Shown piece by piece: positions 1 to 6,454 of a stretch of DNA of 18,105 nucleotides (positions within the stretch are counted from its first letter, which is position 1; each line of letters starts with the position of its first letter). A program made the position numbers and the translations under genes. Under the pieces are notes generated by a model. That model was given only the letters and a program-made list of their open reading frames with translations, was not told where the DNA came from and did not search any database. The stretch is taken from positions 1-18,105 of the forward strand of contig DBEYOB010000066.1 in NCBI GenBank assembly GCA_048173955.1, given 5' to 3'. The DNA is from CAZUFB01 sp048173955. Its GTDB lineage: Bacteria > Actinomycetota > Coriobacteriia > Coriobacteriales > UMGS124.

Positions 1-10
1 GCATACGGGT

Positions 11-1231
11 TTAGAAGTCCAAGTTCCCGAGCTCGTCCAGGTCGTCGATAGCCGTGGTCACGGTGTTCTCCACCACGGTCACCGACGCCGCCGTGGTCAG
101 GTTTCCGTCGATGCCCACCACGTCGTCTCTCAGCGTGGCTACGTCGGCAGCCAAGGCGCTCACCTGCGCGTAGTCCACGGGCTCCACGGTGCCGATCGTC
201 ACCCGCGCCACCACCTGCTCGCCGAATGTCCGCACGCGCCGCACGACGCGGGCGGTAAGCCTCCACTCCGGGTCGCGCGACGTGTCTATCACCGCCACGG
301 TGTCGCCCAGGTCGGCGTCATCGCCGTCGAGCGCCGCCACGTCCACCTCGTAGCTCACCTTGGGCTGCGTTGCCTCGGCCAGCGCCCGCCTGGTCAGCGC
401 GAGCAGCCGCTCGGGCTCGGTGACCTCGGAGAACGTCACTTGCCCGAAGCTGTGCACCTTGGCAGTGCGGTCCGCGTTCCAGCGCCCCCAGACCTGCTTG
501 GCGCTCTCGTCGGCCACGTAGTTCAGCCCGCCGTTGATGTCGCCGAAGGTCAGCTTGCGCCTATAGCCCGCCTTGTAGTTGCCGTCCTCGTCGGTGAAGG
601 GAAGCCCCGCCCCGAAGCCGTAGAGAGCTGTGTAGACGTCCTGCTCGAGCACCGTGCGCGTGCAGCCGGCCATGTTCTTGCCGTAGGTGAAGCGCAGGTC
701 CCGCCAGTCGCCGCGCCGGTCGTCCAGGCGGATCGACCTCGACGCTATACGCCCGTCGGCAACCGTGATGACCGGCGTCACCTCGCCGCCCCACACCTCG
801 GCCACGCGCCGGAGCGCCCAGAGCGCATTCTGGTGGTAGATGAGCGCCCCGGCGGTGCCCAGGGACGCGCAGTACGAGACGCCCCAGCGCGTCGGCGCCA
901 GCACGGCCGCCAAAGCTTGCGTCGCCGTGCGGTTCACGAGCTGCGCCTCCTCGATGAAGTCGTCCAAGAGCTCGCAGAGCGACGACTCCGCGTACACGCT
1001 GCAGAGCCCCGCCACCGGCTCGTCGGTCCTCACCACCACGTGCTCGCGCCAGGTCCCGTTGTCCAGCCACAGCAGCCGGTCGTCCTTCGTGGGCACCTCG
1101 TAGCTCGAGAACTCCAACGTGTCCTCGCCGTTCAGCTCCTCGGTGTGCACGAGCTCGCCGACCACGCGAAGGAGCCCGATTCGCTCGTCCCACCGGTCGA
1201 ACCAGTAGAGCGTCGGCACCGAGCCCGCCAT
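11..1231 (-). CDS. Phage tail-tip protein (prophage endopeptidase tail / minor structural protein family)
   Basis: This 406-residue protein resembles the prophage tail-tip (Tal, Prophage_tail) family, which sits at the end of siphovirus tails below the distal tail protein and contacts the host surface. The family resemblance rests on the N-terminal beta-rich half and on the stretch around residues 200-260 (YGFGAGLPFTDEDG, then LTFGDINGG and a YVADESA...WGRW segment), which matches the conserved core of such proteins. The C-terminal 50 residues are heptad-like and could be a short coiled coil. I chose the ATG at 1231 because it lies one base after the Dit stop and follows a good ribosome site (AGAGGTGG); an upstream in-frame start would overlap Dit by 35 bases. 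It is shorter than many family members, which often carry long fibre or lysozyme tails; those parts may be in the next gene, which seems to start at base 4. Family assignment is by eye. Confidence 0.75.
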   Translation of the reverse strand: MAGSVPTLYWFDRWDERIGLLRVVGELVHTEELNGEDTLEFSSYEVPTKDDRLLWLDNGTWREHVVVRTDEPVAGLCSVYAESSLCELLDDFIEEAQLVNRTATQALAAVLAPTRWGVSYCASLGTAGALIYHQNALWALRRVAEVWGGEVTPVITVADGRIASRSIRLDDRRGDWRDLRFTYGKNMAGCTRTVLEQDVYTALYGFGAGLPFTDEDGNYKAGYRRKLTFGDINGGLNYVADESAKQVWGRWNADRTAKVHSFGQVTFSEVTEPERLLALTRRALAEATQPKVSYEVDVAALDGDDADLGDTVAVIDTSRDPEWRLTARVVRRVRTFGEQVVARVTIGTVEPVDYAQVSALAADVATLRDDVVGIDGNLTTAASVTVVENTVTTAIDDLDELGNLDF

Positions 1232-1232
1232 G

Positions 1233-1952
1233 CTAGGCCCACCTCTCGCAGAAGCGCGTCTCCACATAGGTGCAGTTCGAGGTCGAGACGATGCAGTCGC
1301 CCGGCTCCAGCGCGAAGAAGTCGCTCGCCAGCGCCACGCAGTCGCGCGCGTCGGCGTCGTTGATGAGCACGGTCTCGCCCCGGCAGTCGATGACTACGGC
1401 CTCGCCGCCCGCGAAGTCGTAGTCCACGCGGATGCCCTTGCCGGCCGACGGCAGCGACACCTGCAGATAAGAACCGGCGGCCGCGACCACGCAGAACTCC
1501 GGCAGCGTCGGCCAGTCGCCGCCCACCTCGAAGCGCGACGTGCGCTCCACGCGCTCCGCGCCCCAGCCGATGGGGTCGAACAGGGTGAAGGTCAGCGTGC
1601 ACTCGCCGACCTCGAAGAGGTTGGACCAGTCGGACGCGCCGACCAGGATGGCGTCGCGGTACTCTACCTCGGGGTCATCGGGCAGCACCGGGCTCCCGCC
1701 GCCCGGCCACGACAGCCACCGGCGCACCTTGCCGCGCATCTGCGCCATGCCGGTGAATCCGGGGTTGTAGCCCATGTCCATGAACAGCCGCACCCGCACG
1801 TCAACGGGCGGGATGTAGCCCGACACCAGCAAGGCACCCGCGCGTCCCGGCACGGCCATCGCCTCGGCGACGATGGGGTTGGCCGCCCGCTCGATCACCT
1901 CGGCGCTGCAGATCTCGGAGAAGTCGTTCCCCGCGTAGACGATCGACCTCAT
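1233..1952 (-). CDS. Phage distal tail protein (Dit-like)
   Basis: The 239-residue product looks like a siphovirus distal tail protein, which forms the hexameric hub between tail tube and tail tip. Size, position just before the tail-tip gene, and the sequence pattern support this: an N-terminal segment with small beta strands, a central basic and aromatic patch (KVRRWLSWP, residues about 75-83), the strand-like CTLTFTLFDPIGWG near residue 120, and a C-terminal galectin-like half made of short strands. The start ATG at 1952 overlaps the stop of the preceding 49-codon ORF in an ATGA, so translation is probably coupled. In complete siphoviruses the gene just upstream is the tape-measure protein; here it is only the 49-codon ORF, which is odd. 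A function outside tail assembly is unlikely. Confidence 0.72.
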   Translation of the reverse strand: MRSIVYAGNDFSEICSAEVIERAANPIVAEAMAVPGRAGALLVSGYIPPVDVRVRLFMDMGYNPGFTGMAQMRGKVRRWLSWPGGGSPVLPDDPEVEYRDAILVGASDWSNLFEVGECTLTFTLFDPIGWGAERVERTSRFEVGGDWPTLPEFCVVAAAGSYLQVSLPSAGKGIRVDYDFAGGEAVVIDCRGETVLINDADARDCVALASDFFALEPGDCIVSTSNCTYVETRFCERWA

Positions 1953-2098
1953 GCGTTGCCCCTAGCACGCCCGTAGGCCGATGCCCGGCGCTGCGACTCG
2001 CGCGCCGCCCTGTCGTCCTTGCCGAACGGCCGCGCCCGCTTCACCGTTGCCTCGGCCTGGTGCCCGGACGCGTTCACGCGCTTGCCCTTGTCGCTCAT
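1949..2098 (-). CDS. 49-residue basic hypothetical protein in the tail block
   Basis: This small ORF encodes 49 residues rich in Arg, Lys, Ala and Gly, starting MSDKGKRVNASG and ending SAYGRARGNA. Its ATG overlaps the stop of the upstream gene (ATGA) and its own stop overlaps the Dit start (ATGA), so it is tightly coupled on both sides and very likely translated. I do not recognise a family. It occupies exactly the place where the major tail protein, tail chaperones and tape-measure gene normally lie, several kilobases in a complete phage. It may be the fused ends of genes left by an internal deletion, or a genuine small protein. No membrane segment or signal peptide is visible. Confidence 0.55.
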   Translation of the reverse strand: MSDKGKRVNASGHQAEATVKRARPFGKDDRAARESQRRASAYGRARGNA

Positions 2099-2481
2099 AG
2101 GCTCCTCACCACCGTAAGCACAACGTCGAAGGCCCTGACGAAGCGCCCGGACCCGTCGATCTCCTTGAACGCCGGCGCCGTGGTATCGAGCCCCACGATG
2201 CGCCAGCTGCCGTTCTCCGCCACCGGCTCCCAGCCGTATGTGCGGATCCATTTCTCGCAGGCCGTCGCGTCGGCCTCGGCCTGGGCCGCCACCTCGCGCA
2301 CGACGAGCACGCTCACCGTCATGGTCCCGCGCTCCTCGTGCTCCATGCGGGAGACGCGCTCGAACTTCCCCTCGCGCAGCACGATGGGCTCGGGCTCATC
2401 TGCCGCGGACGGAAGACTTGCGAAGTAGCTTGCGAAGTCGCCCTCTAGCAGGGCCTTCGCCACCAAGAAGGAAAGCTGCAA
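2095..2481 (-). CDS. Tail-terminator-like / minor capsid phage protein
   Basis: A 128-residue protein in the slot of the siphovirus tail terminator (Minor_capsid_3-like), which caps the tail tube and joins it to the head. The pattern fits: an N-terminal helix, mid-protein strands (TMTVSVLVVRE), and a C-terminal segment with WRIVGLDTTAPAFKEID followed by a closing strand (FDVVLTVVRSL). The start appears to be TTG at 2481, nine bases after the previous stop, with a GAGGTGA ribosome site about eight bases upstream; an internal GTG at residue 7 is the alternative. The stop overlaps the next ATG. The family call comes from position, size and general pattern, so it is moderate. Confidence 0.6.
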   Translation of the reverse strand: MQLSFLVAKALLEGDFASYFASLPSAADEPEPIVLREGKFERVSRMEHEERGTMTVSVLVVREVAAQAEADATACEKWIRTYGWEPVAENGSWRIVGLDTTAPAFKEIDGSGRFVRAFDVVLTVVRSL

Positions 2482-2490
2482 GACCCCAGC

Positions 2491-2817
2491 TCACCTCACC
2501 TTCAGTTCCCAGTGGTGCACGCGCCAGAACAGGTCGCAGCACGCGTGCGATTCGGCCACCATCATCGAGTGCCCGCTCACGGCCACGCGCGAGCCCGCCG
2601 GCACGTCGAACGCGCCGATGGAGTTCACCGCGTCCACGAACACGGTTCCCTGGCCCGCGTCGGCCGAGCGGTGATCGTCGTCGGATACCTTCTGCGTCCG
2701 CTCGAAGCGCACGTTGGCGATGATCTGCGGCTCCTCGAAGATGTCGTCCGCCAAGGGCGTGCGCACCGTCATCACGTCGGGCAGGGCCGAGCGCGGTATG
2801 GGTCGAATGCTCCTCAT
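2491..2817 (-). CDS. Small phage head-closure / minor capsid protein
   Basis: The 108-residue product has the look of the small minor-capsid or head-closure proteins (Minor_capsid_1/2-like) found between head-tail connector and tail terminator in Gram-positive siphoviruses. Visible pattern: a central strand with NVRFERTQKVSDDDHRS, then TVFVDAVNSIGAFDVPAGS and a final beta strand around WRVHHWELKVR. The start ATG at 2817 shares one base with the stop of the upstream gene (TGATG), so translation is coupled. I rejected an in-frame upstream start because it would lie well inside the previous gene. No catalytic residues are expected; the role is structural. Confidence 0.6.
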   Translation of the reverse strand: MRSIRPIPRSALPDVMTVRTPLADDIFEEPQIIANVRFERTQKVSDDDHRSADAGQGTVFVDAVNSIGAFDVPAGSRVAVSGHSMMVAESHACCDLFWRVHHWELKVR

Positions 2818-3155
2818 CAGCACACTCCCGTGAAGGCCATGCCCGAGAGTCCCAGCTCCCGCAGCGCGGCGGCCGTCGCCAGCTCCTCGCCGGTCGTCTG
2901 CTGAGACGCGTAGTTCTTGACCGAGAACTCGCCGATCGTGTAGCCGCCGACCTCGCCCGCGCCGTACTCGGCGAAGGCCTCCAGCGCCGCGCACACGGCA
3001 CGCATGAAGCGCTCGCTCGTCTCGTCGGCCCCGCGCAGCTCGCAGAGCCAGCGAACGTGCGCCTCGGCCATGGGCAGAGACGCTGCGAAGGTGTCCTCGG
3101 AAAGGCCGCCCCCGTAGGTGTCCTGGTAGAACTCGTATGTCACGGAAGAGGCCAC
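2817..3155 (-). CDS. Phage head-tail connector-like protein
   Basis: This 112-residue, mostly helical protein (FAASLPMAEAHVRWLCELRG, then RFMRAVCAALEAFAEYG) follows the major capsid gene directly and matches the usual position, size and helix-rich make-up of head-tail connector (gp6-like, Minor_capsid) proteins, which form a ring under the portal. I take the GTG at 3155 as the start: it lies two bases past the capsid stop and has a GGAG five bases upstream that overlaps the capsid end. Because the capsid gene is frameshifted, the same frame stays open from here back into the capsid coding region, creating an apparent 407-codon fusion. That fusion is an artefact of the frameshift and is not annotated. 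Confidence 0.62.
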   Translation of the reverse strand: MASSVTYEFYQDTYGGGLSEDTFAASLPMAEAHVRWLCELRGADETSERFMRAVCAALEAFAEYGAGEVGGYTIGEFSVKNYASQQTTGEELATAAALRELGLSGMAFTGVC

Positions 3156-3157
3156 GG

Positions 3158-4040
3158 CTACTCCGTCGCCGCCGAGACGTACACGCCGTCGAGCTTGTTG
3201 TCGAAGAGCTCCACGATGCCGTACTTGCGGTACTTCATCATGTAGGAGTCCAGGCTCTCGAGCTCGTCCGGGCTGAACACGCGCGACGCCACGTGCTTGT
3301 CGAACTTGATGACGGCCGACTTCTCCACGACCATGAAGTTGATCGCCTTGCCGGCGGCCGCCTTGGCGTAGCCGAACTCGGTGTCGCCGCTCTTGAGGTC
3401 GATCGCCGTGTAGAAGCGCACCTGCGGCACCTCGATGACACGCGCGAAGCGCTCCAGCACGCGGTTGCTCATGGTGGGGTTGGCGTAGGAGAAGTCGTCC
3501 AGCACGCCCTTGAGCGTCGGCGTGATGAAGAGGTAGCGCGATCCCAGCGTCACCTGCTTCTCGTCCATGGCGGAGGTAACCTCGCGAAGAGCCTGCAGGA
3601 TGTCGGTGTCCGTGGCCTCCGACAGGTCCTCCGGCGTCACCGTGACGCCCGTGTGGCCCCGCGATCTGCGCGAAGGTGAAGGCGTCGGCCTCGGGCGCCA
3701 CCTGCGTGCGCTGAAGCTCGGCGCCCGCCTCCACGAAGCAGTCGTTGACGCCGGCCTCCTCGACGTCCATCACGTCCGCGAACAGGCGGATGCCACGGTC
3801 GTAGTTGAAGGTCTTCGTCTCGAACTCGTAGGTGATGGCGCCGGTCTTGTAGCCAACGTTTCTGGTGTAGTTCCCGAGGCCGGTGACGGAGATCTTCGGG
3901 ATGAGGATCTCCTTGGCGTTGTGGCCCGCGCGCACCATGCGGCGGCCGGAGTTGAGCACGCCCGAGACGGACGCCCTCTGGTACACCTCGTCGATGACCG
4001 AGGTGTAGTTGCGTGCGAATGCGATGTTGTTGCTAGGCAT
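3158..4040 (-). pseudogene. Phage major capsid protein, with a one-base frameshift
   Basis: The product would be a HK97-fold type major capsid protein of about 293 residues. The first part (N-terminal arm with SGRRMVRAGHNAKEILIPK, then GNYTRNVGYKTG and YDRGIRLFADVMDVEEAG) is in one frame up to FAQIA; the rest, from VTVTPEDLSEATDTDILQAL through SRYLFITPTLKGVLDDF to the end (DGVYVSAATE), is in another. The two parts join naturally if one base is removed from the four-C run at 3657-3660 on the plus strand (G run in the gene). The length of 883 bases is one more than a multiple of three, as expected for a single insertion. The ATG at 4040 has AAGGATGG eight bases upstream. It may be a true inactivating mutation or a sequencing error in a homopolymer. 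The gene sits between scaffold and connector genes, the normal order. Confidence 0.82.
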
Positions 4041-4043
4041 GGG

Positions 4044-4559
4044 TTAGCCATCCTTCTTGGTGTCGCCATCGTCGGTGAGGCCCGCGATCTCGCGCCAGTG
4101 CTTCAAGGTCTTGCCCTCGTCGCTGGCCGCGCCCGCGTTGGGGAGCCCGGTCGTGCCGGAGCCGCTAGCACCGCCCTTGGCGTGCTTGCCCGCGGCCTCG
4201 AAGAGCCAGGGCTCCGCCTCCTTGAGCTTGTCCACGTCGTTGTCGTGGTCCGCGAGAAGGGCACGCGCCGCCTTCACGTTGCGGACGCCCGCGAGCTGCA
4301 GCTTGAAGTCGATGCGGTCGCTCTCGCCCTGGGCCTTGAGCTCGGCGGTCTCGGCGTTCTTGGCCGCCTCGGCCACCTGGGCCTCGAGCGACGCGATCTT
4401 CTCGTCGCGCTCGGCGATCTGCTTCTCGTAGTCGATGGCGTCGCCGCCTACCTGCGACTGGCCCTGCTGCTGCGTTTCCTGCTGCTCCTGGCCCTGCTGT
4501 TGCGACGCGTCCTGCGCACCCTGCGTGGCTTCCTGGCTGCCATTGGTCTCACCGTCCAT
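4044..4559 (-). CDS. Phage scaffolding protein (GP20 / DUF4355-like)
   Basis: This 171-residue acidic protein fits phage scaffold proteins, which guide procapsid assembly and leave the mature head. It has a low-complexity Gln/Gly-rich N-terminus (residues about 10-45), a strong coiled coil (YEKQIAERDEKIASLEAQV and on, about 47-80), and the family's C-terminal motif with KLQLAGVRNVKAARALL, then DKLKEAEPWLFE. It ends just three bases before the capsid ATG, the standard scaffold-capsid order. I chose the ATG at 4559, preceded by AGGCAGGACAGG; the frame stays open upstream, but that extension crosses two hairpins and lacks protein character. Confidence 0.8.
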   Translation of the reverse strand: MDGETNGSQEATQGAQDASQQQGQEQQETQQQGQSQVGGDAIDYEKQIAERDEKIASLEAQVAEAAKNAETAELKAQGESDRIDFKLQLAGVRNVKAARALLADHDNDVDKLKEAEPWLFEAAGKHAKGGASGSGTTGLPNAGAASDEGKTLKHWREIAGLTDDGDTKKDG

Positions 4560-4573
4560 GTCCTGTCCTGCCT

Positions 4574-4634
4574 TTCGTCTCGTAAGGCGGGCAGAGACGA
4601 ACAATGCCCGCACCATTACCGGTACGGGCATTGT
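4574..4634 (-). terminator. Two adjacent hairpins between the defence operon and the scaffold gene
   Basis: The first hairpin (4601-4634) has perfect 10-base arms, ACAATGCCCG and CGGGCATTGT, and can be extended inward by a wobble pair and ACC/GGT around a six-base loop. The second (4574-4601) pairs TTCGTCTC with GAGACGAA around 12 bases and sits just ahead of the scaffold ribosome site. Only a short pyrimidine-rich run (TTCGTCT) follows the first hairpin on the minus strand, so it is a weak candidate for a rho-independent terminator of the McrBC operon. It might instead act as an RNA-processing or translation-control structure in the scaffold leader. Confidence 0.45.
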
Positions 4635-4661
4635 CTTGGGGTGTCACAAGCTGGTGCGTAT

Positions 4662-5132
4662 TTACGTCAGCGCGGGTATCCTGTCCCTCTCATCAACAGC
4701 TTTGTTCAGGGCTTTGAGCTTCGAAAGCGACACTTGGTATTGGCCATTCTTCGGCCTTGCTCGGTTCTCGAGCAAGTTCCAGACGGGTTGACCGGGTCCG
4801 TTGTACACCTCGCTTATCTCGCCGTCCCCATCGATTTTGAGAACGATCAGGAAGTCCGGGTTCTCGTTCAAGGCCACGCTGCCGCGTTGAGTGGCCTTGA
4901 CTTGCACGAGCCTCCCGTCCGGCGATGTTCCGTCATGCCTAGGTGTCGACGAGACGAAGAGGTCGATGCCGTATCTTTCGGCCGCGTAGACCTCTCCGAT
5001 GCTTCCGATCAGGTGCCCGTCCAGCGTGAAGTGGCGGTGCTGTTCGCGGTAGTCCCGCTCCAGCTCGCCGACGATGCCGTACAGGCGTCGGATGGTCTCG
5101 GCAAGCTTCTTGCTGCCTGCGGTTTCTCCCAT
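4662..5132 (-). CDS. DUF6998-like protein, predicted PD-(D/E)XK nuclease fold
   Basis: A 156-residue soluble protein of the DUF6998 type. After an N-terminal helix (residues 1-30) comes the core HLIGSIGEVYAAERYGIDL (E47), then HDGTSPDGRLVQVKATQRG with D72 and QVK at 77-79. The E...D...(Q)xK spacing suggests a PD-(D/E)XK nuclease fold. The rest (FLIVLKIDGDGEISEVYNGPG) is typical of the family. The ATG at 5132 follows a GGGAG that overlaps the McrC stop; an in-frame ATG at 5150 would overlap McrC and has no clear ribosome site. Its position as last gene of the McrBC operon suggests an accessory role in DNA restriction, which is an inference; no function is established here. Confidence 0.68.
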   Translation of the reverse strand: MGETAGSKKLAETIRRLYGIVGELERDYREQHRHFTLDGHLIGSIGEVYAAERYGIDLFVSSTPRHDGTSPDGRLVQVKATQRGSVALNENPDFLIVLKIDGDGEISEVYNGPGQPVWNLLENRARPKNGQYQVSLSKLKALNKAVDERDRIPALT

Positions 5133-5137
5133 GGTGC

Positions 5138-6451
5138 CTACTCCCTGCATCTTGCAAGCGATTCGATCGTTTCGAGGAGTGACGTGATGTTATTTGCGGC
5201 GTCGGAAAGGTCGAAGAAGAACATGTCCACCTGCACGCCGTCGCTGCTCACGTGCCTGCCCTCGGGCATCAACCCAGGCTTCACGCCCTCATGCCATGGG
5301 TAGAGAAGGACGACGTGTTGCATATCCTCGTCCTCGGCGCGGTACCGCTGCCCGTAGGCGTACATCTGGTGCATGTCCGCCACCGACAAATCCCTTGGGC
5401 CGAAGACGCGCTTCCACTTGGTATCGAGCACGACGCGGCGCCCGTTGGCGCACCCGCAGAGGATGTCGGGGCGCAGCGAGACGCGCCTGCCCTCGAAGAG
5501 CCACTGGCCGGTTGCCTGCAGCTCGACGCGCTCGACGAGCGGATCATGCAGGGCCCTGCGCTTGAGCAATCTGCCGACGTAGTCCTCGAAGACCCTCTCC
5601 ATGGGGAACAGCAGCGCTGTGGCCACGCTTTCGCCCTTGAACATCGTGAAGCTCTCGCCGCGCAGGAACACCCGGCACCAGGCGATCAGCGTGCCGTACG
5701 CCCTGGTCGAGCGGTCGTCTATGCACCGTGCGAGGTCGGCATCGATGTTCGTGCAGCGTCCCACGCCCTCGAAGGCGGGCAGGAGCTGGATTACCCGCCT
5801 CACGTTGCCGTTGTCACGCGAGTTGCGGCGCAGATAAAGCAAGGTCGCCTTCACGAGCCTGTTCTCGGGCCGGTCGGGCAGCAGCTCGTCGTGAACGAGG
5901 TTGGTCATGTGCGCGCGCCCCGCGCCCTTCCTGGCCTCGCGGGAGAAGTCGATCTTGCCGCGCACGTACTTCTCCTCGGATTCCACGGCCACGTAGGCGG
6001 ATCGTATGCCGCGCCTTACGAGGTCGGCCGCCTCGTCGAGGAACATGGAGACGAAGACCTCGAAGAGGGGTGCCTTGCCGGTGGTGAGGCCCGTGCGGTC
6101 GAACGAGCGGAACGACACGTCAGTGCCAAGCTCCTCGAGCATGCGGGCGAACACCTCGCGGTCGCCCACGCCCGAACCCGGGGCGACGTCTATCTTGGGC
6201 AGGACCTCCACCTGCAGGCCGTCGCGCAGCTCCACCACGCCCACGTAGTTCTGCAGCTGGATCGCCTCGCCGATGCCCCTGGGCGAGCACAGGCGCATGA
6301 GCTCCAGCGGGCTGTCGCCCTCGCGGTTGGAGAGCGCGAACTCGCGCAGCGACGCGAAGCTGTCGGCCCCGACGTCGTGGCAGTTTGTCCTGCCCAGCTC
6401 GGCGGGCACCAGGAATTCGTACTCCCTGGCGACCACGTGCCTTAAGGCCAT
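5138..6451 (-). CDS. mcrC: McrC-type nuclease subunit of a McrBC restriction system
   Basis: The 437-residue protein is a McrC homologue: the partner that supplies DNA cleavage to the McrB GTPase ring in modification-dependent restriction. The N-terminal half contains the family's beta-rich part (YVGVVELRDGLQVEVLPKID, residues 69-88) and a middle helical part with RPENRLVKATLLYLRR. The C-terminal nuclease domain shows the PD-(D/E)XK signature: LRPDILCG (D329), then VVLDTKWKR (D343, K345), so the active site appears intact. The gene starts four bases after the mcrB stop with a strong GGGAGGG ribosome site, and the next gene starts six bases after it ends. This is strong evidence for a co-expressed McrBC pair. 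The modification recognised cannot be read from the sequence. Confidence 0.92.
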   Translation of the reverse strand: MALRHVVAREYEFLVPAELGRTNCHDVGADSFASLREFALSNREGDSPLELMRLCSPRGIGEAIQLQNYVGVVELRDGLQVEVLPKIDVAPGSGVGDREVFARMLEELGTDVSFRSFDRTGLTTGKAPLFEVFVSMFLDEAADLVRRGIRSAYVAVESEEKYVRGKIDFSREARKGAGRAHMTNLVHDELLPDRPENRLVKATLLYLRRNSRDNGNVRRVIQLLPAFEGVGRCTNIDADLARCIDDRSTRAYGTLIAWCRVFLRGESFTMFKGESVATALLFPMERVFEDYVGRLLKRRALHDPLVERVELQATGQWLFEGRRVSLRPDILCGCANGRRVVLDTKWKRVFGPRDLSVADMHQMYAYGQRYRAEDEDMQHVVLLYPWHEGVKPGLMPEGRHVSSDGVQVDMFFFDLSDAANNITSLLETIESLARCRE

Positions 6452-6454
6452 GGC

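Noticed and set aside
3655..3662. Programmed ribosomal frameshifting in the capsid gene.
   Set aside because: A +1 shift would be needed and there is no slippery heptamer, stop codon or stimulatory structure that I can see; programmed shifts are typical of tail chaperones rather than this place.
2817..4040. A 407-codon fusion of the capsid N-terminus and the connector protein.
   Set aside because: Its middle third is Gly/Arg/His-rich nonsense while the true capsid sequence continues in another frame; the fusion is a result of the one-base insertion.
3567..5303. A long plus-strand open frame of 578 codons opposite the capsid, scaffold and DUF6998-like genes.
   Set aside because: It is antisense to genes with clear families, has no domain pattern of its own, and long antisense frames are normal in GC-rich DNA.
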